A stretch of DNA of 64,000 nt. Origin: Bog-366 sp963722555 (GTDB lineage Bacteria > Acidobacteriota > Terriglobia > UBA7540). The DNA lies in contig CAVRNQ010000001.1 in the NCBI GenBank assembly GCA_963722555.1, positions 434,001-498,000 on the forward strand. Direction: 5' to 3'. The notes beneath the pieces were generated by a model. That model saw only the letters and a program-made list of their open reading frames with translations, was not told the DNA's origin and did no database searches. A program made the position numbers and the translations under genes. This document shows, piece by piece, positions 32,754 through 40,758 of this stretch. Position 1 is the first letter of the stretch. Every line of letters starts with the position of its first letter.

Positions 32754-34613
32754 TCAGCGCGATAGCACTGCCAGCAGTGCCTGGTATCCGTCCACGAGCA
32801 GACCTTCGTAGCCATGGGGTGTTCCGTCCCAGGCTTTCCAATCATAGCTCCTGCCATTTGGACCAAAGCCCTGGAAGCCGCCTTCCTCAAATCCGCGGAG
32901 CATGGGAAGCAGAATGGCATCGGCCTCCTTGTGCCGGCCCAACTGGTATAACGCTTGGATGGTGAAGTAGGCAAAGCACGCAGTGGCGCCGCCATTTTCG
33001 TAGATCTGGAAGCCATCGGAGCCATCCTCTTTTTCACCTCCACCCGAGCTCAGCTCGTGATGGACGTAATCCTCCCGGCGAATGGGCACCAGGTTGCCAG
33101 GCAGGCCGTATTCAAAATGGGTGTAGCCCACCGCTTTCATCTTGGCGAGCAGGTGGTCCATGATCTGATTCGCTTTGTCCCGTGGAACTAAACCATAGAT
33201 GATGGCCGCGCCATTCACGAACAGGAAGTAGTAATCGTGCAGCTTCCCGTCGGCGCTCCGCCAGCCGGCCAGCAGTCCCGTTGTGGGATTGTAGAAGGTG
33301 TCGAAATAAACGGAGCCGATCTTCTGGGCGCGAGACGCATAAAGCTGCGCATCTTCCGGCCTGTCTGCACGCCGGGCCATTTCGGCCATTCCCAGCAAGG
33401 CATGGTATGCAAGGGCATTGGAGAAGGCGTCCTCGTGACCAAAGCCGATGGTGTCCCACCAGTTCGCCGGGCGCACTGTGACTTGCTCGGTCCAGGAGCC
33501 GGAGTCGCCGCTCGCCGGGTATTCGAGCAACCCGCTTCCCTGCAGATCCCTTGCAAGCATCTTGGTGGCCCAGTCCTTCAGCCCGGCATAGTTCTTTTTC
33601 AGCCACGCCTCATCATTGCTGCCGCGGACATAATCCCCCGCGGCGATCAGCAGCGAGGGATAAGTATCCAGGAAATCGTACGGGACATCCGGCTGGACTC
33701 CCGCCATGCCGTACGCCTTCATCCCGCTGAGGTAACGGTCCAATGTCTGGCGTATCAGGTCCAGTGCGGTCAGCCCTGGTGCGAGGGGCGGAGTGCGTTC
33801 GGCCATGGAGGAATATTCAAACACCGTGAAGGCGCACGGGTCGCTGGCCGCGTGGTTGGCCAGCACGCGTAACCGGGGGTTCAGTTGAAAGATATTGAGC
33901 CAGTTGCGGCGGAATCCGTCGAAGCGGGAGTCGCGTGCAAGTTCCGGCGGGCCAGGATAAATAGCCACCGCTTCCAAGGTGTAATCGATGTCGGGCGAGC
34001 CAGCGGAGGCAGCGGGAAAGGTCACCTTCACGTAATCCTCCGCCTGTTTAGATGTTGGCTTGCCGGGTGAGGGATTCTCTGCATGCCGCAAGGCGTCGTA
34101 TCCCAGCGCCAACCCCTGCGCTGGACTGGAAGTAATTCGGAAGGTCCCCTGATCAGGCAGGTGGAGAAGCGCCGGAAGTCGGACGCTGCCGTCATCGTTG
34201 ATGAGTCCCAGCAGCGTGGCATGGTTGAGGTAGGGATTAAAGTTCAGCACCAGCGGCGGCGGTGGATTCCCTCCGGCAAAACGTGAGCGCAGGTGCATTT
34301 GTCGCGCGGAGAACTCGAAAGTCCATCCCGGCGGCGTCGGGGCGCGAGTTCCCGAGGGACGATACTCAAACGTCGAGCCGACACGGTGCAATTCATATGT
34401 TCCTTCCGGCCTGGCCGGCGGCCGGAGTGCGCTTACGCTAAGCTTGTTCTTGCCAAGTGAATCCACGGCCAGTGCCACAAAGGCAGGCTGGTCCTGCGCT
34501 AATTCGACACGCATGAAAGCGGACTGGTATTGCAGTGTGTTGTTCTGCTGTCTTGCCACGCCTAGTGTGAAGGCAAAAAGTGCAGGTATCAAGATCACAA
34601 CTCTTTTGCGCAT
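32754..34613 (-). CDS. Exported (alpha/alpha)6-barrel glycoside-hydrolase-like protein
   Basis: A 619-residue exported protein; the signal peptide is about residues 1-20 (MRKRVVILIPALFAFTLGVA). Residues 25-280 form a beta-rich domain. Residues 290-610 are helical with aromatic and acidic motifs typical of six-hairpin glycosidases: DLIRQTLDRYLSGMKAYGM, YDFLDTYPSLLIAAGDYVRG, WTEQVTVRPANWWDTIGFGH, AFSNALAYHALLGMAEMA and YDWKAWDGTPHGYEGL. It is probably a secreted or periplasmic glycan-degrading enzyme, substrate unknown. ATG 34613 follows AAGGAG. Confidence 0.7.
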   Translation of the reverse strand: MRKRVVILIPALFAFTLGVARQQNNTLQYQSAFMRVELAQDQPAFVALAVDSLGKNKLSVSALRPPARPEGTYELHRVGSTFEYRPSGTRAPTPPGWTFEFSARQMHLRSRFAGGNPPPPLVLNFNPYLNHATLLGLINDDGSVRLPALLHLPDQGTFRITSSPAQGLALGYDALRHAENPSPGKPTSKQAEDYVKVTFPAASAGSPDIDYTLEAVAIYPGPPELARDSRFDGFRRNWLNIFQLNPRLRVLANHAASDPCAFTVFEYSSMAERTPPLAPGLTALDLIRQTLDRYLSGMKAYGMAGVQPDVPYDFLDTYPSLLIAAGDYVRGSNDEAWLKKNYAGLKDWATKMLARDLQGSGLLEYPASGDSGSWTEQVTVRPANWWDTIGFGHEDAFSNALAYHALLGMAEMARRADRPEDAQLYASRAQKIGSVYFDTFYNPTTGLLAGWRSADGKLHDYYFLFVNGAAIIYGLVPRDKANQIMDHLLAKMKAVGYTHFEYGLPGNLVPIRREDYVHHELSSGGGEKEDGSDGFQIYENGGATACFAYFTIQALYQLGRHKEADAILLPMLRGFEEGGFQGFGPNGRSYDWKAWDGTPHGYEGLLVDGYQALLAVLSR

Positions 34614-34701
34614 AGGTTGCTCCTTGAAGGTGCGTGTCCTCAGCACATCTGAGACTTATATGGTCATTGGCGAAGCTACAGTTCACTCCCCAGTTCACCC
34701 T

Positions 34702-35031
34702 GTGGTTGACGAGCCACTTGGCCCAGATTGTAGTGGAACCGGCGATCGAGGGTTACCTTTTTTTGCTTCTTCCGTTGGGGGATCAGGTAAACGGCTTGCC
34801 TTGTGGTTGAGCCGTCATCAGCCGCGACTGTACGCTGAGCTCACTGGCAAAGAGGTTCCTACAGGCATTGCCTGCCTGGAATGCGGTAACACTCTCGATG
34901 GTAAACGCCATAACAGCAGGTTCTGCAGCTCGAAATGCCGGAAGAGGTTCAGTCGCTCCCTCAACAATCCCGCCAACACCAAGCAAGGGGATTATCCCGG
35001 ACACGAGCCCATGGTTTGCGTGAGCAGGTAG
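34702..35031 (+). CDS. Possible small zinc-ribbon protein
   Basis: An open frame from GTG 34702 (TTG 34801 and 34807 are alternatives) with no strong ribosome site. The C-terminal part reads GIACLECGNTLDGKRHNSRF then CSSKCRKRFSRSLN: CxxC plus CxxxC in the arrangement of bacterial and phage C2C2 zinc fingers (CxxCGxxL...RFCSxxCRxR). The N-terminal part overlaps the promoter side of the glycosidase gene and is unremarkable. A hairpin with a T-run follows the stop directly, so it may be transcribed. It could be a gene remnant. Confidence 0.4.
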   Translation: MVDEPLGPDCSGTGDRGLPFFASSVGGSGKRLALWLSRHQPRLYAELTGKEVPTGIACLECGNTLDGKRHNSRFCSSKCRKRFSRSLNNPANTKQGDYPGHEPMVCVSR

Positions 35032-35125
35032 CGCGGACCTGTCGTTTAGGTCCGCGGCTTTTTGTTGTCGATTAGGGACGAACCGCAGACCTCCAGAACA
35101 GGTCTGCGTCAGCCCGCGGAATGGC
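35024..35125. repeat. Dispersed GCAGGTAGCGC palindromic element, copy 1
   Basis: Begins GCAGGTAGCGC, then the hairpin at 35033-35055, and ends GGGACGAACCGCAGACC (35075-35091) followed by a second hairpin CGCAGACCT / AGGTCTGCG (35085-35110 region). Copies with the same flank but a different stem are at 48456 and, reversed, at 49559. From 35126 to 35894 no gene is convincing. Confidence 0.6.
35033..35064 (+). terminator. Hairpin with T-run after the zinc-ribbon ORF
   Basis: GCGGACCT (35033-35040) pairs with AGGTCCGC (35048-35055) around GTCGTTT, then GGCTTTTTG. It starts at the stop codon. The same stem with small changes occurs after the pta stop (49539-49566), so it is also a member of a dispersed element. 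Confidence 0.6.
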
Positions 35126-35894
35126 TGAGTTGGAGATCATCCAGTATGCAGCGTTGGTTCGTCTAACGTGGCGCTGCGCCCCACCCACGAGCCCAATGGC
35201 TTCTGCAGAGGCTAACTTTGTGAATTGCCTGCCTGCTCTTCGGGTTGGGGCTCAGGAAGCTTCACCTGTCCTGAGCGAATGAGCAAGGAGTGTTCGCGGG
35301 TGGCGCGTACATGGCGTCTTGTGCCATGTGTGCGGGGCTTGGGGCTACAATCACGGGATGTCTCGCCAGCAGTCCCGCCCCGATAAACAATTCGACCCTA
35401 AATCCCGCCAAAATGCCCGATAGCTTGCGATGCACGTTCACCTTGTACCCTGGAATGGTGAGTTTCTGCCGGATGTCAGAATTTGGAATCTACCGGTAGG
35501 CACAAAGTAACGTACCCCAATTGACAATCCCCTTGGGCCGGAGGCTACAATATTGAGGTATGAACGCCGCACCTCATACCGGTTCTCCACGCAAGCAATT
35601 GCGGGCGGCGCGGGCTATGGCGAGTCTTGAGAGAGCCTCTACGAGCCGGGTGGATCAAGAATTCATGACAAAAATCAAGAAGGCGAGAATCACACAAAAA
35701 GATGTTAAAAATGAAGGAACCTCCGGGGATGTGTATGAAAACAAAGGTTAGGGTGACAAAATGGACGACAATCGAGACGGCTTTTTGTCCGACAATGCAC
35801 AGATTGCGCGGTAATTCGGGGCGAAACAAGCGTAGCGCGGACCTTTTCGCGGCCTTTCGGGCCTGCCGCGATCGATTTGCTGCCAAGCGATGTG

Positions 35895-36170
35895 GCCCCC
35901 TCACCCCCACCCGCAAAACGTGGGGCCCCCTCCCCGCTCCGGCTGGTGAAAGCGCCGGCAGCGAGCCACCCTCTCCCGCGTGGGGAGAGGGCTGGTACGA
36001 AAGGAAGCATTGGCGGATCGGCCGGGCACCCTCTTCCGCCTCTACGGATCTGCGACCCGTGGGAGAGGGTTGTGATTTTGATTTCCATCCCGCTCACTTG
36101 GGGTCGAAGGTCCGCTGCGGAGGAAGAGGGTGTCCCGGCTTGTCGGGACGGGTGAGGGGTCTCTTTGCGG
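35895..36170. repeat. GC-rich CCCTCACCCCCACCCG-type repeat cluster
   Basis: Fragments CCCCTCACCCCCACCCG, GGTGAAAGCGCCGGCAGCG, CACCCTCTCCCGCGTGGGGAG and GACGGGTGAGGGG repeat in forward and inverted form up to the rhodanese gene. Similar strings lie at 1866-2030, 48585-48650 and 57640-57722. No reading frame here has a start with ribosome site or protein features. Confidence 0.55.
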
Positions 36171-36217
36171 GTGATGCATTCATGGCCCTGGAGGTGTGCG
36201 CCACCCGCGGTAGGCCG

Positions 36218-36589
36218 TCAGTCGGTCACAGTAGGGTAGCGGGCGTCCAGCCAGCCGTGCCAGCCGCCGTCCATGGAGAGGACGCTGGTGTAACCCATCT
36301 TTTGCAGGTTGTCGGCCGCGAGCGCCGAGCGGTATCCGCCACCACAATACAGCACGATGGGCGTGCCCTTGATCGGCACGGCGTTCTCAATGTCGCGCTC
36401 GATGACGCCTTTGCACAGGTGAACGGCGCCGGGCAGGTGGCCCTTCGCCCATTCGCTCTCCTCGCGCACGTCAATGAGTGTGAACTGTTCCTTTGCGTCG
36501 AGGCGCTGCCTGACTTCCTGAACGTTGGTCTGGCGAATGCGCGATTTGGCGTCGTCAACAAGCTTCAGGAACTCCGGGGCGTGCTTCAT
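36218..36589 (-). CDS. Single-domain rhodanese (sulfurtransferase)
   Basis: A 123-residue rhodanese-homology protein. The conserved IDVREESEWAKGHLPGAVHL segment is at 39-58 and the active-site loop is C82-GGGYRS with the catalytic Cys82, followed by the family's L..MGY..V..MDGGWHGW. It lacks a signal peptide and is thus cytoplasmic. It transfers sulfane sulfur to an acceptor such as thiol, cyanide or a sulfur-carrier protein. It is downstream of the RNase E/G gene on the same strand but 114 bases away. Confidence 0.93.
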   Translation of the reverse strand: MKHAPEFLKLVDDAKSRIRQTNVQEVRQRLDAKEQFTLIDVREESEWAKGHLPGAVHLCKGVIERDIENAVPIKGTPIVLYCGGGYRSALAADNLQKMGYTSVLSMDGGWHGWLDARYPTVTD

Positions 36590-36703
36590 AGTAAACCTCC
36601 CTGCCAGGCAGAGCGTGGTGCCGAGTGCAGAACTTTATGGCGTAGCCGCACGAGAGGAAATGAGGATTACAACTCTCTTTGCGATGTCCCGGCCCCATCG
36701 TGG

Positions 36704-39373
36704 TTAGAAAATCTCGAACCGTTCCTGGTGGACGGCGGGATCGCTCTTGATGATGACGTCTTTCTTGGTGAGCGATTCGAGTTCCGAAACCAGCCCGCCC
36801 TCGCGTGACTTGAGCGCCTTGGCGACTTCCGGACTGACGCGCAGGGTGATGACGTTGCCGTCGATTTCCTTGGCCATCTTGCGCGCTTCCGCCAGGATTT
36901 CGTTACAAACGGTATTGACGGACTTAATCCAGCCGGAACCGGTGCAGTAGGTGCAGGGTTGGCAGAGGGTGCGTTCGAGCGATTGCTTGACGCGCTTGCG
37001 GGTGACGGCCACCAAGCCAAAGTCGTGGAAGGAGATCACCTTGGTAGGGGCACGGTCGGAGCGCAGGGCCTCTTCCAGCGCCTGCACCACCTTGGCGCGA
37101 TTCTTGCGCTCGTCCATATCGATGAAGTCGATGACGATGATGCCGCCCAAATCGCGCAAGCGCACCTGGCGCACGATTTCGTTGACCGCATCAACATTGG
37201 TCTTGAGGATGGTATCTTCCAGGCGGTTGGTCTTGCCGACATACTTGCCGGTGTTGACGTCCACGGCCACCAGCGCCTCGGTCTGGTTAATGACAATGTA
37301 GCCGCCCGACTTAAGCCAGACCTTGGGCTTGAGCGCTTTCTCCAACTCCTGTTGCAGGCCGAACTCTTCAAACAGCGGCGTATCGCGCGTATAGAGCTTG
37401 ATCTTGCCGATTAGCGCGGGCTGGCAGCGGTTCACGAAATCGAGCACGCGCTCGTAGTCGATTTCGCTGTCCACGCGCACGCACTTGAAATCCGGCGTCA
37501 GCAGGTCGCGCAGCAGACGTTGCACGAGGTCGAGGTCGCGGTGGATGAGCGCCGGCGCCTTCAGCCGGTCTGACTTGGAACGGATATCGCTCCAGAGCGT
37601 GGAGAGGAACTTCAGGTCGGCCTTGAACTCGTCTTCGGAGCGGCCTTGTCCAGCGGTGCGCACGATGAAGCCGCCCGTGAGCGCACCTTTGTTTTCCAGG
37701 ATGACGTTGCGCAGGCGCAGGCGCTCCTCTTCCGAGGCGATTTTGCGCGAGACGCCGATGTGATCGATCGTGGGCATGTAGACGAGGTAGCGTCCCGGCA
37801 GGGCGACGTGGGAAGTAATGCGCGCGCCCTTGGTGCCCAGCGGCTCCTTGGCAATCTGGACCAGGATTTCCTGGCCTTCCTTGAGGACTTCGGAAATCTG
37901 CACAGGCTGGTTGTTGCCCGGTCGCGAAGGCTCGCGGCGGTTCTCGGGGCGGCGCGGGCCGCCTGGGCTGGCTGGCCCCGCCGGTCCCCCGGGGCCACCC
38001 GGGCCGCGACGGCCGCGGCGGCGGCGCGGGGCAAGGCGGGGGCGCTGGTGAGGTTCGCGCAGGGTGTAGCTGCGGTCGTCCGGGCTGCCGGGAACCTCCC
38101 CAATGGAGGGCGCGCCATACGCAACTCCCCGTGTATCGGGCTGCTCGTGGTTCTCAGCCTCAGGTGTAGTCGGTGCGGGGAAAGCGTCCTCCGCAGCGGC
38201 TTCCGTAATTTCCTCCGCCCCTTCCGGCAGATCGAAGTCTCCTGCCTCTTCCGCCTCCAAGCCGGGCTCAGAAGTGTAAGGCTCGGCTTCGAGCGTGACG
38301 TCAGGCATGGTCTCGTGAAACGCCGCCTCAGCAGCTTCCGGTTGCTCTGCCTCTTCGACCGGGGCATAGGGCGGAGCAAATTCGACCGCAGGTTGCGGCT
38401 GGCGAATCTGAATGGCGGGCTCAAGTGGGGGTGCCGCTGGAGGCGCGGGCTCCTCCGGTGGCGCTTCGACGTGGGCAATACCGGCAGCGGTGGCGTCTTC
38501 GAAAACCCCGGTGCTGACGCTTTCCGCAGGGGGCGGAGCGGTTACTGATTCGAACGCGCAGGCCGCATCAGGGAACATGCCTGGCAGGGTGGCGGGGCTC
38601 TGCGCGGCCACTTCAGGTTCTACGATCGGCTCGGCGGGGGCCGCGGGAGAAAAGCCCTCGCCTCCAAGCGGTGCGCTCCCTGGCCCAGCGATTTCCTGGG
38701 GGGAGGATTCCTCGGGCAGTCCTGGTCCACTTTCCTCGGTCGCTGCCGGTGTGGTGTGGCCGTACTTGGCCAAGGACTCGCCCGGCAAAATCTCGAAAGT
38801 CCCCGCAGGCTCAGGGGATGGTGGAGGCGGGGTAAACTTGCGGTCAGCGTAGCGATTCTCGCCGAAACCGGGCCGGCCCCGATGGCGCCGGCGGCGGCCG
38901 CGTCGTTGGTCGAATGGGCGTCGCTCGTGGGATTGGCTCCCTCCTGCGGGCGGCGCAGGTGGTGCGGTAACTGCGGCGGGCGCCTCGGCGGGCGGGGCAA
39001 CAGCCTCAACGGCGGCCGCCGGAGCCTCCGTCAGCGGGGGGACGCTCGGCGCCTCCACCACAGCGGCAGCCTGGCCTTCTTGCGCCGTGAACTTGGTGGC
39101 GCGAGCTTCCGCCTCTTCGAAAACCTTGTCGTACTCCTCTTGGTCCTCGTAGAAGAAGTCGGATACGTAGAGGAAGGCGTCCCGTCCGAGGCCAATGTCC
39201 ACGAAGGCCGACTGCATGCCAGGGAGCACGCGGCTGACGCGGCCCTTGTAAATACCGCCGACCAATCCGACGTCGGTGTCCCGTTCGAAATGGACCTCGA
39301 CCAACTGGTCGTCTTCCAACACGGCGACCTTCGTCTCGTGGGGAGACGAGGAAATGTACATCTCCTTGGACAT
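36704..39373 (-). CDS. rng: RNase E/G-family endoribonuclease with a large insertion in the S1 domain
   Basis: An 889-residue protein. Residues 1-75 begin the S1 domain (LVGGIYKGRVSRVLPGMQSA, FVDIGLGRDAFLYVSDFFYE). From about 78 to 490 lies a Pro/Ala/Glu-rich low-complexity insertion (with a basic RRGRRRRHRGRPGF patch and a Gly/Arg run). S1 resumes at VQISEVLKEGQEILVQIAKE. The DNase-I-like active site has AVDVNTGKYVG (Asp near 705) and IDFIDM (Asp near 749 and 752). The zinc-link motif CQPCTYC is near 804-810. It cuts single-stranded RNA and processes rRNA. The RNase G-like C-terminus is short, so no degradosome tail exists; the disordered insertion may substitute. Confidence 0.93.
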   Translation of the reverse strand: MSKEMYISSSPHETKVAVLEDDQLVEVHFERDTDVGLVGGIYKGRVSRVLPGMQSAFVDIGLGRDAFLYVSDFFYEDQEEYDKVFEEAEARATKFTAQEGQAAAVVEAPSVPPLTEAPAAAVEAVAPPAEAPAAVTAPPAPPAGGSQSHERRPFDQRRGRRRRHRGRPGFGENRYADRKFTPPPPSPEPAGTFEILPGESLAKYGHTTPAATEESGPGLPEESSPQEIAGPGSAPLGGEGFSPAAPAEPIVEPEVAAQSPATLPGMFPDAACAFESVTAPPPAESVSTGVFEDATAAGIAHVEAPPEEPAPPAAPPLEPAIQIRQPQPAVEFAPPYAPVEEAEQPEAAEAAFHETMPDVTLEAEPYTSEPGLEAEEAGDFDLPEGAEEITEAAAEDAFPAPTTPEAENHEQPDTRGVAYGAPSIGEVPGSPDDRSYTLREPHQRPRLAPRRRRGRRGPGGPGGPAGPASPGGPRRPENRREPSRPGNNQPVQISEVLKEGQEILVQIAKEPLGTKGARITSHVALPGRYLVYMPTIDHIGVSRKIASEEERLRLRNVILENKGALTGGFIVRTAGQGRSEDEFKADLKFLSTLWSDIRSKSDRLKAPALIHRDLDLVQRLLRDLLTPDFKCVRVDSEIDYERVLDFVNRCQPALIGKIKLYTRDTPLFEEFGLQQELEKALKPKVWLKSGGYIVINQTEALVAVDVNTGKYVGKTNRLEDTILKTNVDAVNEIVRQVRLRDLGGIIVIDFIDMDERKNRAKVVQALEEALRSDRAPTKVISFHDFGLVAVTRKRVKQSLERTLCQPCTYCTGSGWIKSVNTVCNEILAEARKMAKEIDGNVITLRVSPEVAKALKSREGGLVSELESLTKKDVIIKSDPAVHQERFEIF

Positions 39374-39655
39374 GGAAACTCCTCTTTCCGAAGCGCCAGG
39401 GAATCAACCCGTCTGAGCGGGGATCAACCTGCAGCGTTTCTGCACCGACGGGGCGTCACGAAGTGACGGCGCACAAAAGCCCCAATCGGCTGAAATAGAT
39501 CTCAGGTGGTTTCAAGGACGCGCTCTCGGGCGCGAGATCCTTCGGACCCACCCAGTCCGCGATTCATAGCACTTGCGTAACCAGCGAATCGCTGGGGCTA
39601 CTCCACCGCGCGACAAGCCAGCGTGCTTCCTCGCCCGGCGGCGGAGGGGCTGGGT

Positions 39656-40744
39656 TCAGTTTACAAATCGCCTCGCCCTCACGCTCATCGCCAGCCCCAA
39701 ACCCAGGAACGTGAATAGCAAGGACGAGCCGCCCTGACTCATGAGCGGCAAGGGAATACCGGTGATCGGGAACACCCCGATCAACATCCCGGTGTTGATG
39801 ACGACTTGGAAAAATAGGACCGCAGCCAGTCCGACCAACAGGAAGGCCCCCGCCCGGTCCGCGGCCATCTGCGCTCCGTCGAGCAAACGCAGAAGCAGAG
39901 CGAAGTACAACAGCATGACGAACAGTGTGCCGAAAAATCCTTGTTCCTCGGCGTAGGCGGCAAAGATGGAATCGGCGTGGGACACAGGGATAAAGCCCAG
40001 TCGACTCTGCGTTCCGTTGCCCATGCCCTTTCCCCAAAAACCGCCTGAGCCGATGGCAATCTTGGTTTGGGTCACCTGGTAGCTCGAACCTTGGACATTT
40101 TGCGAAGGGTGAACGAAAGTCATCAATCTCTCGCGTTGGTAGGGTCTGAGGAAATGCCAGCCCACGGGCAACGCCAGGATTCCAGCCAAGCCCAGTACCG
40201 CAATGTGCTGCCAGCGGATTCCGGCGAAGATTACACCTGCGGCAACAATCGGAACGAACGTCAAGGCTGTACCCAAGTCCGGCTCCAACGCCACTAGGGC
40301 CGCCGGCAGCCCTGCCAAGATCCCTAGCTTGAATAAATCTCCCCAAGTGACCGCTTTGCTCCGCCGATCGGCAAAGTAGGCAGCCACCATTAATATTATA
40401 ACCAACTTAGCGATTTCTGACACTTGGAAAGTCATGCCCCCCAGTTGCAGCCACCGGCGCGTCCCGGCAATCGTGTGGCCGGCGATCAAAAGCCCAGCCA
40501 GGACCACGACGGAAATTACGTAGAGCCAAGGCGTTTGCTCTAAAACCATATGGTAGTCAAGCCGGCTTGCGATGAGGGCCAGGATGCAGCTAAGGATGAT
40601 CCAAAAGACCTGCTTCTTGTATTGACCCGCCAGGGGTGAGTGAATTGTGGTGCTATAGATCTCCGCGACCCCGATGGCCGCGATGGCCAGCGCCAGCCCG
40701 AGTAAGAGCCAGTCCACGTCGCGTGATCGGAAAATTCTGCGCAA
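39656..40744 (-). CDS. rodA: RodA peptidoglycan glycosyltransferase
   Basis: A 362-residue SEDS-family membrane protein with about ten hydrophobic segments. Typical RodA blocks are VDWLLLGLALAIAAIGVAEI, AGTRRWLQLGGMTFQVSE-IAK, EPDLGTAL, GSGGFWGKGMGNGTQSRLGF and HADSIFAAYAEEQGFFG, ending GIPLPLMSQGGSSLL. It polymerises lipid II into glycan strands for the lateral wall with PBP2, whose gene ends 14 bases upstream. The start is a TTG (40744) with an AGGAGCGAGAG ribosome site between the genes. Confidence 0.95.
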   Translation of the reverse strand: MRRIFRSRDVDWLLLGLALAIAAIGVAEIYSTTIHSPLAGQYKKQVFWIILSCILALIASRLDYHMVLEQTPWLYVISVVVLAGLLIAGHTIAGTRRWLQLGGMTFQVSEIAKLVIILMVAAYFADRRSKAVTWGDLFKLGILAGLPAALVALEPDLGTALTFVPIVAAGVIFAGIRWQHIAVLGLAGILALPVGWHFLRPYQRERLMTFVHPSQNVQGSSYQVTQTKIAIGSGGFWGKGMGNGTQSRLGFIPVSHADSIFAAYAEEQGFFGTLFVMLLYFALLLRLLDGAQMAADRAGAFLLVGLAAVLFFQVVINTGMLIGVFPITGIPLPLMSQGGSSLLFTFLGLGLAMSVRARRFVN

Positions 40745-40758
40745 CTCTCGCTCCTGAC

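Noticed and set aside
35290..35499. 69-codon plus-strand frame with Cys and Met
   Set aside because: It overlaps an inverted repeat (GCGTACATGGC / GCCATGTGTGC) and no protein features are visible on either strand.
35560..35751. 63-codon plus-strand frame behind a TTGACA...TACAAT pair
   Set aside because: The promoter spacing is 19 bases, no ribosome site is clear and the product is low-complexity and unlike any family I know. It could still be a small gene.
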